Assembly (NCBI GenBank): GCA_964438715.1 | Contig: CAYTLQ010000101.1 | Span: 1 to 7,321 of the forward strand | DNA length: 7,321 bases | Source of the DNA: CAYTLQ01 sp964438715 | GTDB taxonomy: Bacteria; Bacteroidota; Ignavibacteria; Ignavibacteriales; Ignavibacteriaceae | Direction of reading: 5' to 3' | Part shown: positions 6,072-7,321 of the stretch, piece by piece | Numbering within the stretch: position 1 is the first letter of the stretch | Layout: the number at the start of each line of letters is the position of its first letter | The notes under the pieces: model-generated | Seen by the model: only the letters and a program-made list of their open reading frames with translations | Told to the model about the DNA's origin: nothing | Database searches by the model: none | Made by a program: the position numbers and the translations under genes

Positions 6072-6713
6072 TTATAATTTATCTTTATTATCTAATGCAA
6101 AGCGAAGAAGTGCGCTGGCACCTGAAATACCAAGTTTTTTACAAATGTTATTTCTGTGATTTTCCACTGTACGGTAAGAAATGAATAATTCGGAAGCTAT
6201 ATCCTTGGTTGTTTTATTTTGTGCAACGAAGCGTAAAATCTTTCGTTCGGTGAGTGTAAGATTTGCAAGTGAAGTATATAATATATCCTGCCCTTGCGCC
6301 TGTGAAGAAAGAAGCATAGAAGACAACTCACTACTGATATAACGCCCGCCGTTCATCACTTTTTCTACAGATGTTTTTATTTCGGTGAGAGCCGTATCTT
6401 TTAAGAGGAAACCTTTGACGCCGTAACTGAAAGCTGCTTTCATAAGAGCTTCATCTTTGTAAGCCGTTATTATAATAATTCTGGTTGTGTATTCATTCCC
6501 CATAAGTGATTTTGCAATTTCAAGCCCTCCGAGTTTTGGCATGTTCAAATCAAGTACAGCAATATCGGGTTGCAGATTTTTAATAATTTCTAATGCTGAG
6601 TTTCCGTCTGTTGCCTCACCTGAAATAACGATATCCGGATTTTCAAGGAGAATTGATTTAATACCCTGAAGTACTATTGGATGATCATCTGCAATAATAA
6701 TTGTAGTTTTCAG
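6072..6713 (-). CDS. NarL/FixJ-family response regulator (REC + LuxR-type HTH), CTG start
   Basis: This is a DNA-binding response regulator of 213 residues, the normal family length, and the evident partner of the overlapping kinase. The receiver domain covers about residues 1-120: acidic pair D9/D10 in IIIADDHP, phosphoacceptor D55 in AVLDLNMP, switch residue T83 in IIIITAY and K105 in FLLKD. The LuxR/GerE helix-turn-helix covers about 150-208, with LTLTERKILRFVA, KDIASELFIS and the recognition helix RTVENHRNNICKKLGI. The chosen start is CTG at 6713-6711. It gives a complete REC domain starting (M)KTTIIIADDHP, sits 6 nt after AAGAGGT, and overlaps the kinase stop as CTGA. No ATG, GTG or TTG lies nearby in frame. 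The first such codon, TTG at 6548, falls just after D55 and would destroy the domain. The gene probably regulates the operon to its left, where NarL-like inverted heptamers lie. Function is certain; the non-canonical start is inferred from domain completeness. Confidence 0.93.
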   Translation of the reverse strand: MKTTIIIADDHPIVLQGIKSILLENPDIVISGEATDGNSALEIIKNLQPDIAVLDLNMPKLGGLEIAKSLMGNEYTTRIIIITAYKDEALMKAAFSYGVKGFLLKDTALTEIKTSVEKVMNGGRYISSELSSMLLSSQAQGQDILYTSLANLTLTERKILRFVAQNKTTKDIASELFISYRTVENHRNNICKKLGISGASALLRFALDNKDKL

Positions 6714-7321
6714 TTTATACCTCTTATATATCCCGGAATGTCGATAACTATTGTTGTGCCGCCGCCGATGTTCGATTTAATTTGTATAACCCCATTCAAA
6801 ATACGCACCCGTTCGTAAATACCGGAAATTCCCATGCCTTTAATTGCAGTATTTTTCTCATCAAGCAGTTTTGTATCAAATCCAGTTCCATCATCGTTTG
6901 CATAAAGATGAATACTTCCGTTCAAATTTTCCAAAATTAAGGTGAAAGATGCAGCTCCGGAGTGTTTCAACATATTATTAATAATTTCCTGTAATACTCT
7001 GAAAAAAAGTATTTCATTTCCTTCATCAAGAATGCCGTCAATGTCATTAATTTCGTATTCAATAGCAATTGTTGTTGCACTTTTCACACTTCGTAATAAT
7101 TGCCTGATAGTTTCTGTAAGTCCCAGCCGGTCTAATTGCACAGGTCGAAGATTGTGTGCAATTTTTCTTGACTCATTAAGAGCCTCAGTTGCGAGTTCCG
7201 AAATCTCGCCAAGAGCGGGAGGTAATGATTGGGTTTCTTTTTCTGCCTGTTGAAGAGCAATTTGTGCATGATTCTTAATTAATAATAAATGTTGACTCAG
7301 ACTATCGTGCAGTTCTCCTGC
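6710..7321 (-). CDS. NarL-type sensor histidine kinase, C-terminal part (5' end outside window)
   Basis: This fragment of 203 residues is the catalytic end of a sensor kinase that autophosphorylates on His and passes the phosphate to the response regulator encoded next. The frame is open to the window edge, so the sensor portion and the true start are not visible. Residues 1-10 carry the HisKA_3 motif GELHDSLSQ, with the phosphoacceptor His at fragment residue 5 (bases 7307-7309). A long helical stretch follows, ending near IAHNLRPVQLDRLGL, the dimerisation-domain exit typical of this family. The HATPase_c domain then shows an N box (QEIINNMLKHS, 111-121), a G1 box (DDGTG, 143-147), a G2 box (GMGISGI, 162-168) and a final GGGTT (186-190). 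All key residues are present, so the kinase looks active. No membrane segment is seen in the visible part. The TGA stop overlaps the next gene's start codon, which indicates translational coupling. The family assignment is firm; the stimulus is unknown. Confidence 0.93.
   Translation of the reverse strand, partial: AGELHDSLSQHLLLIKNHAQIALQQAEKETQSLPPALGEISELATEALNESRKIAHNLRPVQLDRLGLTETIRQLLRSVKSATTIAIEYEINDIDGILDEGNEILFFRVLQEIINNMLKHSGAASFTLILENLNGSIHLYANDDGTGFDTKLLDEKNTAIKGMGISGIYERVRILNGVIQIKSNIGGGTTIVIDIPGYIRGIN
6719..6725 (-). promoter_or_regulatory. Ribosome binding site supporting the CTG start of the response regulator
   Basis: AAGAGGT on the minus strand lies inside the last kinase codons, with a 6-nt spacer (TATAAA) before CTG at 6713. 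It is the only Shine-Dalgarno-like sequence that could serve a full-length receiver domain, and so it decides the start. Confidence 0.6.

Noticed and set aside
6072..6548. Response regulator beginning at TTG 6548
   Set aside because: This would begin right after the phosphoacceptor Asp; the same frame continues upstream through a complete receiver domain to CTG at 6713.
6710..7141. Histidine kinase beginning at GTG 7141
   Set aside because: The frame stays open to the window edge and includes the HisKA_3 phosphoacceptor His at 7307-7309, so the gene is 5'-truncated by the window and not short.
6942..7253. 103-codon plus-strand frame
   Set aside because: It is antisense to the kinase ATPase and dimerisation domains, whose motifs are intact on the minus strand.

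Overview
The window reads as a piece of an FCB-group genome, most likely Ignavibacteria or a close relative in the Bacteroidota/Ignavibacteriota. The base composition is AT-rich. The strongest clue is the C-terminus of the large secreted protein, which has the QNYPNPFNP motif, a FlgD-like Ig fold and a terminal basic KKMTLIK stretch, as in type IX secretion (T9SS) cargo of that lineage. Every convincing gene lies on the minus strand, so transcription runs from the right edge to the left.

Reading in the direction of transcription, the first gene (7321 to 6710, cut by the window edge) is the C-terminal part of a NarL-type sensor histidine kinase: a HisKA_3 phosphoacceptor helix and an ATPase domain. 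It overlaps by 4 nt, through a CTGA junction, the gene of a full-length NarL/FixJ response regulator (6713 to 6072). That regulator appears to start at a CTG codon. A start search limited to ATG/GTG/TTG would cut off its receiver domain and lose the phosphoacceptor aspartate.

An intergenic stretch of about 143 nt follows. It holds a cluster of alternating CCACTTA/TAAGTGG heptamers, including an almost perfect 18-bp palindrome, directly upstream of a plausible promoter. This arrangement fits an operator for a NarL-type regulator. Next come a stand-alone CheY-like receiver protein (5928 to 5578), a 1419-residue exported protein (5518 to 1259) and a 67-residue single-pass membrane protein (1236 to 1033). 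The exported protein has a signal peptide, three GLUG-repeat modules separated by Fn3-like linkers, and a T9SS sorting domain. These three genes probably form one operon that ends near a strong GC-rich hairpin at 986-1014.

Further left, a separate transcription unit encodes a 165-residue secreted protein of unknown function (737 to 240), with its own candidate promoter and several AT-rich dyads upstream. The last 239 bases hold no convincing gene. They do contain a nested inverted repeat next to a perfect TATAAT box, which may be a small RNA or chance.

My working model is inference: the kinase/regulator pair controls the downstream operon through the heptamer cluster, and so controls display of a large repeat-rich surface or secreted protein. 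The roles of the CheY-like protein and the small membrane protein in this scheme are open.
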